Assembly: GCF_007672725.1 (NCBI RefSeq)
Contig: NZ_VDTC01000002.1
Span: forward strand, 310,001 to 374,000
Length of the DNA stretch: 64,000 nucleotides
Direction: 5' to 3'
From: Corynebacterium aurimucosum ATCC 700975
Lineage (GTDB): Bacteria > Actinomycetota > Actinomycetes > Mycobacteriales > Mycobacteriaceae
Positions 8,648 through 21,152 of this stretch are shown here, one piece after another; position 1 is the first letter of the stretch, and every line of letters starts with the position of its first letter. Below the pieces are notes generated by a model. The model worked only from the letters and a program-made list of their open reading frames with translations. It did no database searches and was not told the DNA's origin. A program made the translations under genes and the position numbers.

Positions 8648-9844
8648 TTAGAAAAGCTCCTCGGAGGCGATCTGCGCGCCTTCTACGAGGGATTCCAGCT
8701 TGGCCCACGCGATCTGGTGGTGCAGGCGGCCACCGAGGCCACAGTCAGTCGACGCAATCACGTTTTCAGGGCCCACCAGCTCAGCGAACTGAATGATGCG
8801 GTCCGCCACCAGACGCGGATGCTCCACAGCATTGGTGGAGTGCGAGACCACGCCCGGGTAGATGACGGTGCCCTCCGGCAGCTTATGGTCCTTCCACACG
8901 CGCCACTCGTGCGCGTGGCGCGGCGAGGCCCCCTCAAAGGAGAAGCCGCCAACCTTGGCCTGCAGAATCTCCTCAATGATGTCCTCGAACGGAATATCCG
9001 TCACGTGCGGGCCGTGCCAGGAACCCCAGCAAATGTGCAGGCGGGTCTGCTCGCGCGGGATGTCCTTGATGGACTCGTTGAGCACATCGATTCGCTCATG
9101 CAGGAATGCCTGGAAGTCCTCAACCGTCGGCTCCGGCACCACCGAGTCCCAGGCTTCAGCCAGGTCCGGGGCGTCAAACTGCACGGTCAGGCCGGCATCC
9201 GTAATCGCCTTGTACTCCACCTTGAGCGCCTCACCGCAGGCACGCAGGAGGTCAGACTCGTCCTCGTAAAACTTGTTAGGAAGGCGTGCCGCCGCACCCG
9301 GGGATAGGGCGGCGACGAAGCCTTCGGTGCCATCAGGCAGGGCGTCGGCAAGCAGCTTGACGTCCGCTTCCACCTGATCGTGGCCGATGTAGGTAACCGG
9401 GCCGGTGAACTCCGGGTTGGCAACCTTCTTTCGGCCGGTAAAGATACCCGAATCCGGGTCGTTGTAGGCCTCGGCGAACAGAGCGCGGTCGCGGCGATCC
9501 TTCATCGAAGAGAGACGAATCTTGCCTGGCTCGGAACGGATCTTGTCACCGATTTCCCAACGGTCCTTATCCGTCATGGTCAGGCCGCCTAGGCGGGTAA
9601 AGGAATAGTTCCACCACGCGCCGTAGTCCACGGCGCCGGAGGTGATGTGGCCGTACTCACCCTCGTTGATGATATCGACGCCAAGGTCGACCTGCCGCTT
9701 GACGACGTCCGCGACGGATCGCTGAAGAATCTCGTGGAACTTCTCATCGGAAATGGTGCCTGCAGAGCGCTCGAGGTTTGCTTCCAGCAGCTCCTTCGTG
9801 CGCGGCAGCGAGCCAACGTGGGTGGTGCGAATCTTATTGACCAT
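8648..9844 (-). CDS. MetE-like cobalamin-independent methionine synthase family protein (C-terminal domain only)
   Basis: A 398-residue protein equivalent to the catalytic C-terminal barrel of MetE (full MetE is about 750 residues). It begins RTTHVGSLPRTKELLEA. The zinc ligands are visible as H and C in LHICWGSWHGPH (about residue 270) and C in STDCGLG (about residue 365). Stand-alone barrels of this type are methyltransferases related to MetE and epoxyalkane:CoM transferase. The methyl donor and acceptor cannot be read from sequence. AGAAAGGA precedes the ATG. A perfect McbR-type operator lies just upstream, which ties the gene to sulfur and methionine metabolism. Confidence 0.83.
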   Translation of the reverse strand: MVNKIRTTHVGSLPRTKELLEANLERSAGTISDEKFHEILQRSVADVVKRQVDLGVDIINEGEYGHITSGAVDYGAWWNYSFTRLGGLTMTDKDRWEIGDKIRSEPGKIRLSSMKDRRDRALFAEAYNDPDSGIFTGRKKVANPEFTGPVTYIGHDQVEADVKLLADALPDGTEGFVAALSPGAAARLPNKFYEDESDLLRACGEALKVEYKAITDAGLTVQFDAPDLAEAWDSVVPEPTVEDFQAFLHERIDVLNESIKDIPREQTRLHICWGSWHGPHVTDIPFEDIIEEILQAKVGGFSFEGASPRHAHEWRVWKDHKLPEGTVIYPGVVSHSTNAVEHPRLVADRIIQFAELVGPENVIASTDCGLGGRLHHQIAWAKLESLVEGAQIASEELF

Positions 9845-9865
9845 GGGAAACGGGGTTCCTTTCTT

Positions 9866-9883
9866 CTAGACTGTGCTGTCTAG
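9866..9883. promoter_or_regulatory. McbR-type operator (TAGAC-N6-GTCTA)
   Basis: The sequence reads CTAGAC-TGTGCT-GTCTAG, a perfect 6+6 palindrome. It contains the TAGAC-N6-GTCTA consensus known for McbR, the repressor of methionine and cysteine genes in C. glutamicum. It lies 22 to 39 nt upstream of the MetE-like start codon, immediately before the ribosome-binding site, where a bound repressor would block the promoter. Confidence 0.82.
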
Positions 9884-9929
9884 CCTAGCTGGCAAGGCCC
9901 GTATGCCCATAGCGAAAGCGAAGATAAAT

Positions 9930-13505
<3,576 letters not shown>

Positions 13506-13570
13506 GCGGCTCATCTTAGCGGGGACGTCAAACTTCGCCCGTAGGTCCTCGCTGAGGTACATTTTCTTAA

Positions 13571-14476
13571 ATGTTCTACACCATTGCTGCCTATCTCATG
13601 TGGGGCTTCTTCCCGGCGTTTTTCCCGCTGCTGCGCCCCGCCAGCCCTTTCGAGATCTTGGCCCACCGCATCGTGTGGACCGCGGTTCTTGTCACCGCAA
13701 TGCTCTTGGTAACCGGCGGCTGGCGCGAGTTACGAGCGTTCAGCTTGCGCACCTGGGGGTGGATGCTCGCCTGCGGCGTGGCCATCACCATCAACTGGGG
13801 AACCTACGTCATCGCCATCAACAGCGACCACGTGGCCGATGCCGCACTGGGCTACTTCATCAACCCGCTTGTCTCCGTGGCCCTAGGAATCATCTTCCTC
13901 AAGGAAAAGCTGACGAAGGCGCAGGTGGCGTCGGTCAGCATCGCCTTCATCGCAGTGTTGTGGCTGACCTTCATGACCGGTCAGGCCCCCTACTACTCAC
14001 TGGCCCTAGCCTTCAGTTTCGGTATCTACGGCCTGCTTAAAAAGCGCATCACGGTCTCCTCCATGGGGTCGGTCGCCGCGGAAACGATTGTCATGCTCCC
14101 CTTCGCGCTCATCTATCTGGGCTACCTGCAGGCACAGGGCGAATCCACCTTCACTACCGAAGGCCCCGGGCACGTCGCGCTGCTGATTACCTCCGGCCTC
14201 GTCACCGCCCTACCGCTGCTGTGTTTCGCGCAGGGTGCTAAGCACCTGCGCCTGTCTACCCTCGGCATGCTGCAGTACATGACCCCCATCATGCAGATGC
14301 TGTGGGCGCTGTTCGTGACCCAGGAGCACATGTCCACCGAACGCTGGATTGGCTTTGCCATCATCTGGGTTGCGGTGATCATCTACCTTGCAGACTTGGT
14401 GCGCATGGGCCGCGCTTCTCGACGCCGCGCCCGCCTCCACCCCGCCGGCGAGTCACGCGCCACCGCAGAGGGCTAG
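13571..14476 (+). CDS. rarD: RarD-type EamA family permease
   Basis: A 301-residue integral membrane protein with about ten hydrophobic helices arranged as two EamA halves. It has the RarD signature near the start ([14 protein letters not shown], then [12 protein letters not shown]) and [30 protein letters not shown]. RarD proteins are drug/metabolite exporters named for chloramphenicol sensitivity, and their true substrates are mostly unknown. It is divergent from dnaE, and its stop overlaps the convergent small membrane gene by 4 nt. Confidence 0.88.
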   Translation: MFYTIAAYLMWGFFPAFFPLLRPASPFEILAHRIVWTAVLVTAMLLVTGGWRELRAFSLRTWGWMLACGVAITINWGTYVIAINSDHVADAALGYFINPLVSVALGIIFLKEKLTKAQVASVSIAFIAVLWLTFMTGQAPYYSLALAFSFGIYGLLKKRITVSSMGSVAAETIVMLPFALIYLGYLQAQGESTFTTEGPGHVALLITSGLVTALPLLCFAQGAKHLRLSTLGMLQYMTPIMQMLWALFVTQEHMSTERWIGFAIIWVAVIIYLADLVRMGRASRRRARLHPAGESRATAEG

Positions 14477-14742
14477 CGGCGCTTCAGCTCCTCGCGCGCC
14501 TGCTTAGCCTGGGCGCGCCGGGCGGATTCCTCGCGCGCGTTCAGCGCCCACCGCGGCATGAGGACGGCCATGGCGATGCAGTAGATGGCCACCACGATGA
14601 GAATGCCGAGGGCGAGCTTGTCCGCACCCCAGATCCCTTGCGCGATGGCAGCCCCAGAGGCGATGAAAGCGCCCGCCCACATCAAGAGGTAAGCAAAGCG
14701 GTAGTTCGGCGGCCACGTAGAGGTGTTCGGAAACAAGCGCAT
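14473..14742 (-). CDS. Small membrane protein, two predicted helices
   Basis: An 89-residue protein with two hydrophobic segments (about residues 14-33 and 37-58) and a highly basic, Arg/Ala-rich C-terminus ([22 protein letters not shown]). AAGGAG lies 6 nt before the ATG. It lies downstream of lspA, rluD and the gene at 14761 and is probably the last gene of that minus-strand unit. It resembles the short DUF-type membrane proteins common in actinobacteria, but I cannot name the family. Confidence 0.65.
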   Translation of the reverse strand: MRLFPNTSTWPPNYRFAYLLMWAGAFIASGAAIAQGIWGADKLALGILIVVAIYCIAMAVLMPRWALNAREESARRAQAKQAREELKRR

Positions 14743-14760
14743 GTCTTCTCCTTGACTGTT

Positions 14761-15360
14761 TTAGCGGTTCTCGTTCTGTCCGACGTTAGCGGGCGGGCGC
14801 ACGCCGAAGGATCCCCAGGCGGCATCGTCGGGGGCAACCTCCACGGTATCGACCCGCGGGTCGGAGGCGAGTGCGCGCAGTTGGGTGCCCGCAGAATAGA
14901 CCACCACCGCATCAACGTGCGTGGGGACTTCCTCGCCCATGCCATTGGCTTGCGCAGCCACGCGGGCGAACACCGCCTCGATGACGTCGGCGCGCTCGGC
15001 CGCTGTGACGGGCTCGGGAACAGCGATGGGCGCAGCCAAGCCGATCACGATGGCATCCATCCGCTGGATTGGTTGCAGGGCCTCAGCGACGTCGTGCGGA
15101 CTCAGCGGCTTATTAAAACCCACCAGCGCATAGGCTGGCTTATCCGCCTGCGCTAGCGAGGCCTCCGCGCGCTCACGGTATTCGGCGGCAGTCTCGGTTC
15201 CATCCGGGCCCAGCTGATCTCCCTGCAACGCCGAGCGAGGCTGCGTGCCAAGTAGACCGAAGGCGAGAACCACCACCAGCGCCAGCACGGCCAGCAGCAC
15301 CAACGCCGCGGTGCGGCGGCGCCGATAGATGCGCTGGCGTGTGCTCCGCTGCGGGCTCAT
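14761..15360 (-). CDS. Membrane-anchored hypothetical protein
   Basis: The protein has 199 residues from the ATG at 15360, which overlaps the rluD stop as ATGA and so is probably translationally coupled. A longer in-frame start at 15471 lies inside rluD and is unlikely. A basic N-terminus (STRQRIYRRRR) precedes one transmembrane helix (about residues 17-37). The rest should be extracytoplasmic and is Ala/Val/Asp-rich, without a motif I recognise. The position after lspA-rluD is typical of corynebacteria. Confidence 0.68.
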   Translation of the reverse strand: MSPQRSTRQRIYRRRRTAALVLLAVLALVVVLAFGLLGTQPRSALQGDQLGPDGTETAAEYRERAEASLAQADKPAYALVGFNKPLSPHDVAEALQPIQRMDAIVIGLAAPIAVPEPVTAAERADVIEAVFARVAAQANGMGEEVPTHVDAVVVYSAGTQLRALASDPRVDTVEVAPDDAAWGSFGVRPPANVGQNENR

Positions 15361-16280
15361 CCGCGCAATACCTCCACGGCGTGCTTGAGATCGTCCGGGT
15401 AGGGTGCGGTGCATTCGAACCACTTGCCGGTGCCCGGGTGGGTAAAACCGAGCTCGACCGCGTGCAACCACTGGCGGTTAAGCCCCACGCGCTTCGCCAG
15501 ATTCGGATCACAGCCATACATCGGGTCGCCCACGCAGGGATGCCCGGTGGCGGACATGTGCACGCGGATCTGGTGGGTGCGTCCGGTCTCCAGGTGGACT
15601 TCGAGGAGGCTGGCCTCGCGGAAGGCCTCGAGCAGCGTGTAGTGCGTCACCGCCGGCTTGCCGTCATCAATGACCCCAAACTTCCAGCCCGCGGAAGGAT
15701 GACGCCCGATAGGCGCATCAATGGTGCCGACGATGGGATCGGGCAGGCCCTGGACCACGGCGTGATAGGTCTTTTTCACGGTGCGCTCGCGGAAGGCGTT
15801 CTTGAGCTGCGAGTAGGCCCGCTCACTAGCGGCGACCACCATGACGCCTGAGGTTCCCACGTCGAGGCGGTGGACGATGCCCTTGCGTTCGGTAGGGCCG
15901 GCGTCGGCAAGCGCATAGCCCGCCGCCCGCAGCCCGCCGATGACGGTGGGCCCATCCCAGCCCAAAGTCGGGTGGGCGGCCACGCCCACGGGCTTGAACA
16001 CGCAGATGACATCCTCGTCCGCGTAGAGGACATCCATGCCCTCCACCAGCTCTTCCTTAGGAATGAGCGGCTCCTCGGGCGCTGGCATCATGACGTCGAT
16101 CCAGCCACCGGCGCTTAAGCGCTCGGACTTGCCCACGGCCGCACCGTCGATTTCCACATCACCCGCCGTGCACAGCTGGGCCACGCGGGCGCGGGAAATG
16201 CCCAGGAGCTTGGCCAAGGCGGCATCCACACGCATGCCATCGAGCCCTTCGGGCACCGGCAACCTACGGCTTTCGCGCAT
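15357..16280 (-). CDS. rluD: Ribosomal large subunit pseudouridine synthase (RluD family)
   Basis: Converts specific uridines in 23S rRNA to pseudouridine. An N-terminal S4 domain (MRVDAALAKLLGISRARVAQL) is followed by the RluA/RluD catalytic domain with HRLDVGTSGVMVVA. The catalytic aspartate is D140. The 307 residues are the normal family length. The start codon overlaps the stop of lspA by one base, and the gene downstream overlaps it by 4 nt. LspA-RluD-membrane protein thus forms a tightly coupled unit. Confidence 0.92.
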   Translation of the reverse strand: MRESRRLPVPEGLDGMRVDAALAKLLGISRARVAQLCTAGDVEIDGAAVGKSERLSAGGWIDVMMPAPEEPLIPKEELVEGMDVLYADEDVICVFKPVGVAAHPTLGWDGPTVIGGLRAAGYALADAGPTERKGIVHRLDVGTSGVMVVAASERAYSQLKNAFRERTVKKTYHAVVQGLPDPIVGTIDAPIGRHPSAGWKFGVIDDGKPAVTHYTLLEAFREASLLEVHLETGRTHQIRVHMSATGHPCVGDPMYGCDPNLAKRVGLNRQWLHAVELGFTHPGTGKWFECTAPYPDDLKHAVEVLRG

Positions 16281-16810
16281 TACTCTCCCCCCGTTTCCTT
16301 TTCTTCAGCTTTCTCGTGCATCTCCGCCCAAAACATCGCAATGATGAATACCACGACGCCACAGGTAATGGCCGCATCCGCGATATTGAAAACAGCGAAG
16401 CTGCCCACGGAGATGTAATCCACCACGTGGCCGAACCAAAACCCTGGCTCGCGCACGAGGCGGTCGATGAGGTTGCCCAGAGCACCGCCGGCGATCATCG
16501 CCAGCCCGATGGCCTGCCACTTGTCATGAATGCGCGGGGCGGCGATTGCTACACCAACAACGAAGGCGAGTTGGATAGTGGTAAACAGCCACGTCGAGCC
16601 TTCCCCTCCCATGGAGAAGGCGGCGCCGGGGTTAAAGAGAAGGTAGAAGCGGAACCAGTCACCGATTACCGGTAGGGCTTCGCCTTCCGTGAGGATGGAC
16701 AGCATCAGTGCCTTCACGGCTTGGTCAACGGCGGCCACACCGAGCACCACCGCAACCATCACTCCGATATAACTCCTTGCTTTCACCCGTTCCATTCTAA
16801 ACAGGCTCAT
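16280..16810 (-). CDS. lspA: Lipoprotein signal peptidase (signal peptidase II)
   Basis: An aspartic membrane protease that cleaves prolipoprotein signal peptides before the lipidated cysteine. Four hydrophobic segments are visible. The two catalytic aspartates sit in GGALGNLIDR (D116) and AVFNIADAAI (D145). The conserved FNPGAAFS is at about residues 59-66. The 176 residues are normal. The ATG at 16795 (MERVKARSY) is an alternative start. Lipoproteins encoded next door (16819 and 17901) are natural substrates. Confidence 0.93.
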   Translation of the reverse strand: MSLFRMERVKARSYIGVMVAVVLGVAAVDQAVKALMLSILTEGEALPVIGDWFRFYLLFNPGAAFSMGGEGSTWLFTTIQLAFVVGVAIAAPRIHDKWQAIGLAMIAGGALGNLIDRLVREPGFWFGHVVDYISVGSFAVFNIADAAITCGVVVFIIAMFWAEMHEKAEEKETGGE

Positions 16811-16818
16811 CCGGTAAT

Positions 16819-17775
16819 TTGGAATGCGTGTTTCGTGTGAGAGCTCTAGCAGTCCTGTCCGCCACCGTCTTGGGAGTCAGCGGCGCGCTCGCCGGCTGTT
16901 CCTATTCCCAGCCGGCCAAGCCAGTAGAGGAGCCAGTGGGCTTAGCCCTCGATGCCCCGCGCGTCACCCTCCTAGAACCCGGTGACGACGCAAGCCGCGT
17001 TGTGGCTTATAAGGATCTCGATGCTACTCAGGAGCTGACCTATGAGGTCGCCACGGGTTTTGACCAGCAATTACGCAAGGACGGCAGCTCGGCTCCTGCA
17101 CCAGCGGCCAAGGACAAGGTCACCCTTCCCCTACAGGCCTCAGTGGAGGCTGCCACCGAGGATGTTGAGGGCCAGTTGCCGGCCAGCCGCAACGCCTTCG
17201 TTACCGTGGGCAAGCCTAAGGCCGAAGGCGCGGACGTCTCCTCCGCCGAGGGCTTCCAGTTTGGGTGGCGCGGCACGGATAGCGGGCAAATGAACTCGCT
17301 GCGCCTTGCCGCCCCGCAGGCCGCAACCGACGAGGCCCGCAGCACTGTAGAGCGCGCCATCACCAGCCTGACCTCGCTGCCCATCGTCTTCCCGGATGAG
17401 GAAATTGGCTCCGGCGCTCAGTGGGTCGTGGAATCGCGCGTTACCGGCGAGTCCACGCTGCTGCAAACCACGACCTATACCTTGGACAAGCTCGACGGGG
17501 ATATCGCCACGCTCAACGTCGAGGTTGAGCAACGGCCGTCCCTGGGCGCGCTCTCCTTCGACGGCGCTGACGCCCCCGAGGAGCTGCGGGGCAAAGAGCT
17601 CAAGGTCATGGACACAACGTCGACGTCGAAGGGCACGGTCACCGTTGATCTGACCAAACCGCTTCCCACCGCCGGCGACGTCTCCGTGACTACTGCCATT
17701 GCTTATGGTGCGGACAGCTCCGATCTCCGCGTGGTGCAAACCAGCGCCACCGATATGACGTTCACCACCGACTAG
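16819..17775 (+). CDS. Lipoprotein of unknown function
   Basis: About 318 residues, with a lipoprotein signal peptide (RVRALAVLSATVLGV) ending in the lipobox LAGC (Cys near residue 27). The mature part is Ala/Asp/Thr-rich and probably beta-rich, without a recognised motif. The start is uncertain: TTG 16819, GTG 16828 and GTG 16837 are all in frame, and the last two give equally good signal peptides. It is divergent from lspA with only 8 nt between the two longest starts. Expected to be anchored on the outer face of the membrane. Confidence 0.72.
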   Translation: MECVFRVRALAVLSATVLGVSGALAGCSYSQPAKPVEEPVGLALDAPRVTLLEPGDDASRVVAYKDLDATQELTYEVATGFDQQLRKDGSSAPAPAAKDKVTLPLQASVEAATEDVEGQLPASRNAFVTVGKPKAEGADVSSAEGFQFGWRGTDSGQMNSLRLAAPQAATDEARSTVERAITSLTSLPIVFPDEEIGSGAQWVVESRVTGESTLLQTTTYTLDKLDGDIATLNVEVEQRPSLGALSFDGADAPEELRGKELKVMDTTSTSKGTVTVDLTKPLPTAGDVSVTTAIAYGADSSDLRVVQTSATDMTFTTD

Positions 17776-17834
17776 TCCGCTGCGCGCCGCGCCTGCCCCG
17801 CATCAGGCAACCGCGCGCCGACCTTCGGACAGCA

Positions 17835-17883
17835 CAGCGCCCGCCACCCACTGGCTCTCAATCCAGTGTGGTGGCGGGCGCTG
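17835..17883. terminator. Long hairpin between two convergent lipoprotein genes
   Basis: A perfect 14-bp stem (CAGCGCCCGCCACC with GGTGGCGGGCGCTG) is continued, after a one-base bulge, by a 6-bp stem CACTGG/CCAGTG around an 8-nt loop. It has no strong U-tract on either side, but the position between convergent stops fits a bidirectional terminator. Confidence 0.75.
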
Positions 17884-17900
17884 AAGCTTGAATCCCAGTC

Positions 17901-18530
17901 TTACTGAGCCGGGGCGTCGGCTGGGGCCTCAGCGCCTTCTGCCGGGGCGTCGGCAGGAGCTTCGGCGCCTTCAGCGGGGGCGTCGGCAGGCGCCTCTGCG
18001 CCTTCCGGTACGGAATCAGCACACATCTCCGGCACCTCTTCCGGCGGGACGATGTTGGTGACCAGGACACAGGCCCACGTCTTGGACAGCTTCCACGTGC
18101 CGCCCTCGTTGATGAACTCCACCTGGTCGGCGGTCTGCTGTTGGCCGTCCGGGGTATTGATGTGGACGGTGGCCAGCGCGGAATCCGGCACGAGGCCCGG
18201 GATGACCGGGGCAACGACCTCGAAGGTGGCACCGGACTCGGCCTGGGACTGCGACATGACGTCGAAAAGCTCCGGCGCCGTCTCGCTGCCCTGGACCAGC
18301 TGGACCTTCTCTTCCTGCGGAAGGTTCGGGTCGGCGGCCTTGGTCAGGATCTCATTGAGCTGCTCCACGGTAGGCATCTCGGTGGAGGCCACCTGCGATG
18401 CGGAGGTTTCGCCCGAAGGCTTAGCGGCGGTGCTGTTCTCGGTGTCTGCATCCTCGGAAGACGAGCAGGCAGCCAGGGCAGTCGCGGCGCCCAGGGCCAC
18501 AACGGCGGCGCTCAGCTTGAAGGATTTCAC
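17901..18530 (-). CDS. MTB12-like lipoprotein with C-terminal 11-residue repeats
   Basis: A 209-residue lipoprotein: signal peptide, then lipobox LAAC (Cys22), then an acidic Ser/Thr linker. The domain at about residues 52-160 (MPTVEQLNEILTKAADPNLP, FEVVAPVIPG, INEGGTWKLSKTWACVL) resembles mycobacterial low-molecular-weight antigen MTB12. The C-terminus is three copies of EGAEAPADAPA. AGGAG lies 7 nt before the ATG. It is divergent from the asparaginase gene. Function unknown; expected to be surface exposed. Confidence 0.78.
   Translation of the reverse strand: MKSFKLSAAVVALGAATALAACSSSEDADTENSTAAKPSGETSASQVASTEMPTVEQLNEILTKAADPNLPQEEKVQLVQGSETAPELFDVMSQSQAESGATFEVVAPVIPGLVPDSALATVHINTPDGQQQTADQVEFINEGGTWKLSKTWACVLVTNIVPPEEVPEMCADSVPEGAEAPADAPAEGAEAPADAPAEGAEAPADAPAQ
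17907..18005 (-). repeat. Three tandem 33-bp coding repeats
   Basis: Three head-to-tail 33-bp units each encode EGAEAPADAPA (residues 176-208 of the lipoprotein). The copies differ mainly at third codon positions, so the repeat has been kept at the protein level and is not freshly duplicated. Confidence 0.9.
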
Positions 18531-18636
18531 AAATACTCCTCACGTAGGGGATCGTGGTTTATCCCTTTTACTTTAGCGTCCACGACCGCCGCCCTGGGGT
18601 TCCCGCGCAGGTGCGTTCCTGTAGTAGCCTGCTGTC

Positions 18637-19572
18637 ATGACTTTCGCCCTCATCGCCACCGGTGGCACCATCGCCTGCACGACGGTCCGTGACGGATCCC
18701 TGGTCCCCACCGTCAGTGGGCAACAGCTAGCCCAATTCCTCGACGCTGAAGTCGGAACACACGACATTGAGGTGGTGGAATTCCGCGCGCTGGATTCCAG
18801 CTCGATTACTTTGGCAGACCTCGATGAGCTACTGCTGTGTGTGCGCCAGCACCTTGCGCGCCCAGAGATTGATGGCGTCCTCATCACGCACGGCACCGAT
18901 TCCATGGAGGAAACCGCGCTGGCGTTATCCCTCTTCGACCTCGGCGAGGGGCCCATCGTGCTCACTGGTGCGCAGCGCGCCTTCGACCACCCGGCTGGTG
19001 ATGGCCCGCGCAATCTGCGCGATTCCTATGAGCTCCTGTGTTCCGGAAAGGCCGGCGTGTGGGTGCAATTCGGCGGCAAGACCATTCCCGGACGCGGCGC
19101 GCGCAAGTGGCATACTTCGCAGCTCAACGGCTTTGAGGAGCTACCGGTGGGTGACTCCGCTCTGGCGCCGTTGCCGCTCTCCCCCATGGCGCAACACCCC
19201 GTTGAAATCATCGCCGCCTACCCGGGTGCCGGCGCCGCGCTTGTCGACGCCTCCCTCAACCACACCCATGGCCTCGTCATCGAAGCCATGGGCTCGGGGA
19301 ACATGGGTGAAGAGATGGGCGCCGGGGTTGCCCGCGCGCTGCAAGCGGGTGTGCCCGTGGTGATTAGCACCCGCACGCCCTACGGAGCTACCAAGCTGGC
19401 CTATGGCGGCGCAGGTGGCGGTGCCACCTTGGGCGAGATGGGCGCGGTGGCCTCCGGCGGATTCCGAGCCGGCCAAGCCCGCATTATGCTCGCCGCGGCA
19501 CTCGCTACCGACACACCGGTGGCAGAGATGTTTAGCACTGCCCCCTCCGCCACTGCTTATACCGCGGGCTAG
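18637..19572 (+). CDS. L-asparaginase (type I/II family)
   Basis: Hydrolyses L-asparagine to aspartate and ammonia. The two catalytic threonines are visible: T11 in IATGGTIA and T87 in THGTDSMEET. The conserved TGAQR and DGPRNLRDSYEL follow. There is no signal peptide, so it should be cytoplasmic. 311 residues is typical. A TAGCCT -10-like element ends 6 nt before the ATG, so the mRNA may be leaderless. The stop codon shares CTAG with the convergent dinB stop. Confidence 0.9.
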   Translation: MTFALIATGGTIACTTVRDGSLVPTVSGQQLAQFLDAEVGTHDIEVVEFRALDSSSITLADLDELLLCVRQHLARPEIDGVLITHGTDSMEETALALSLFDLGEGPIVLTGAQRAFDHPAGDGPRNLRDSYELLCSGKAGVWVQFGGKTIPGRGARKWHTSQLNGFEELPVGDSALAPLPLSPMAQHPVEIIAAYPGAGAALVDASLNHTHGLVIEAMGSGNMGEEMGAGVARALQAGVPVVISTRTPYGATKLAYGGAGGGATLGEMGAVASGGFRAGQARIMLAAALATDTPVAEMFSTAPSATAYTAG

Positions 19573-21041
19573 CTATCCTCGCGTGGCGGTTCCTCCCCAG
19601 CGGTGTCAGTCACAGGGTCATCGGCCTCGGTGGCGTCGCCTGGCAGCGCCCCCTCCCACGCCAGTGAGTCCAATGGATCGGCCGGGTGGAGATCTTCATC
19701 CTCAGCCGCAAAAGAGCGCACGAACCCTGGACCTGTTGCGCGGGTTTCAAAGCGTACGCTAACCACCCCGTGGCCGGCGCCTTGAATCCAGCCGTGGCCA
19801 AACTCGGAGTGGTAGACGTCCTGGGTAGCGTGCCAGCGGCGCATCGAATCCGATCCCGCTTCTCCCAGCGATTCCGACTCTACTCCGGGCTCCGTCTCCG
19901 TTTCCGGCGCGCCGGGCAGGTGGTCGCTGACGCCAGTCTCGTAATCCGTATCCGGAGCTGGACGCACGACCTCGCGGTCGAGCTCAGGAAATAGCACGTC
20001 TTGGCGGGCCTCCTCCAAACCCGAGTAGCTCACCCCGACCAGCCTGATGGGCCCGAGCTCCTCCGGGTAGCGCGCCAAACTCAAGGCCTTAGCCTCGAGG
20101 ACCTTCAGGTCATCCGTGGCATAGGGCAACGTGGCCGAGCGGGATTCGATGTGGAAATCCGCCATCCGCAGCTTCACCGTCACCGTGCGCGCGCCGCGGC
20201 CGTCCTTGAGCAGGCGGGAATGCGCGCCCTGCGCCGCGCGGATTAGTGCCGCATCCACCTCCGCCGCCGTGCGAAGGTCCGTGGGGTAGGTGAACTCGGT
20301 GGAGATTTGTTTGGCAATCGCGCGCGGGGCAACCGGGCGCTCATCAATCCCTTGGGCGAGCTCCCACAGCTGCACGCCCACCACGTTCCCCAGTGAGATC
20401 TCGACTTCCTTGCGGCTCATCGCCGCCAGCTGGCCGATAGTCTCCACGCCGATAGCTGCGAGCTTCTGCTGGGTGACTGGGCCCGCTCCCCAAAGCTTGC
20501 CCACCGGCAGCGGGTGGATGAGCTCATCGAAGCGCTCCTGGGGCACGATAAAAGTCCCGTCCGGTTTGGCCTCCCCTGACGCAATCTTCGCGCTTTGCTT
20601 TCCTGCACCGGCGCCAATGGAGCTGGGAAGGCCCGTCTCGGCTCGAATCACTCGGCGCAGATTCTCCGACCACTCACGGACTTCGGTGGGCGTGGCTCCG
20701 GCGAGTGCGGCCGGTTCCATGAAGGCCTCGTCGATGGAGAGCTGTTCGATGACCCCCGCATGCTGCGCAATAATTCCAAATACCCGGCGCGAGGCCGCCA
20801 CATACACCGCCCGGCGCGGCTGCACCACCACGGCTTTATAACCCACGAGCTGCTGCGCGCGGAACATGGGCATTGCGGAATGAGCTCCATATGCGCGGGC
20901 CTCATAGGAAGCACCGGCGACGACGCCGCGTCCGCTCGTTCCTCCCACCAGCACAGGCCGGCCGCGCAAGGTAGGGCGGGTGAGCTGCTCCACCGACGCA
21001 AAGAACGCGTCCATGTCGATGTGAAGAACCCAGCGTTGCAT
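19569..21041 (-). CDS. dinB: DNA polymerase IV (Y family)
   Basis: Error-prone translesion polymerase. The metal-binding aspartates are in VLHIDMDAFFASVEQ (D9, D11) and QLSIDEAFMEP (near residue 100). The ATG at 21041 is preferred because TGGAG stands 5 nt upstream. The longer frame from 21077 adds 12 residues without a ribosome-binding site. With 490 residues it is longer than E. coli Pol IV. The extra acidic C-terminus ends in the actinobacterial tail QDVYHSEFGHGWIQGAGHG...VSVRFET. I saw no LexA box upstream. Confidence 0.9.
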   Translation of the reverse strand: MQRWVLHIDMDAFFASVEQLTRPTLRGRPVLVGGTSGRGVVAGASYEARAYGAHSAMPMFRAQQLVGYKAVVVQPRRAVYVAASRRVFGIIAQHAGVIEQLSIDEAFMEPAALAGATPTEVREWSENLRRVIRAETGLPSSIGAGAGKQSAKIASGEAKPDGTFIVPQERFDELIHPLPVGKLWGAGPVTQQKLAAIGVETIGQLAAMSRKEVEISLGNVVGVQLWELAQGIDERPVAPRAIAKQISTEFTYPTDLRTAAEVDAALIRAAQGAHSRLLKDGRGARTVTVKLRMADFHIESRSATLPYATDDLKVLEAKALSLARYPEELGPIRLVGVSYSGLEEARQDVLFPELDREVVRPAPDTDYETGVSDHLPGAPETETEPGVESESLGEAGSDSMRRWHATQDVYHSEFGHGWIQGAGHGVVSVRFETRATGPGFVRSFAAEDEDLHPADPLDSLAWEGALPGDATEADDPVTDTAGEEPPREDS

Positions 21042-21152
21042 GTGCTCCAGTTTAAACACCGCGTATCCGTCACCCATTATTCATGTTTCTTTACCACCTT
21101 CGTAACCCCAACGCCCCCATCCGCTTACTTTACCGCCCTAACCTTTTTCGCC

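Noticed and set aside
20595-21152. N-terminal extension of the ABC ATPase frame
   Set aside because: The 186 extra codons run antisense through dinB and resemble no ABC domain. The conserved protein starts at the GTG at 21153.
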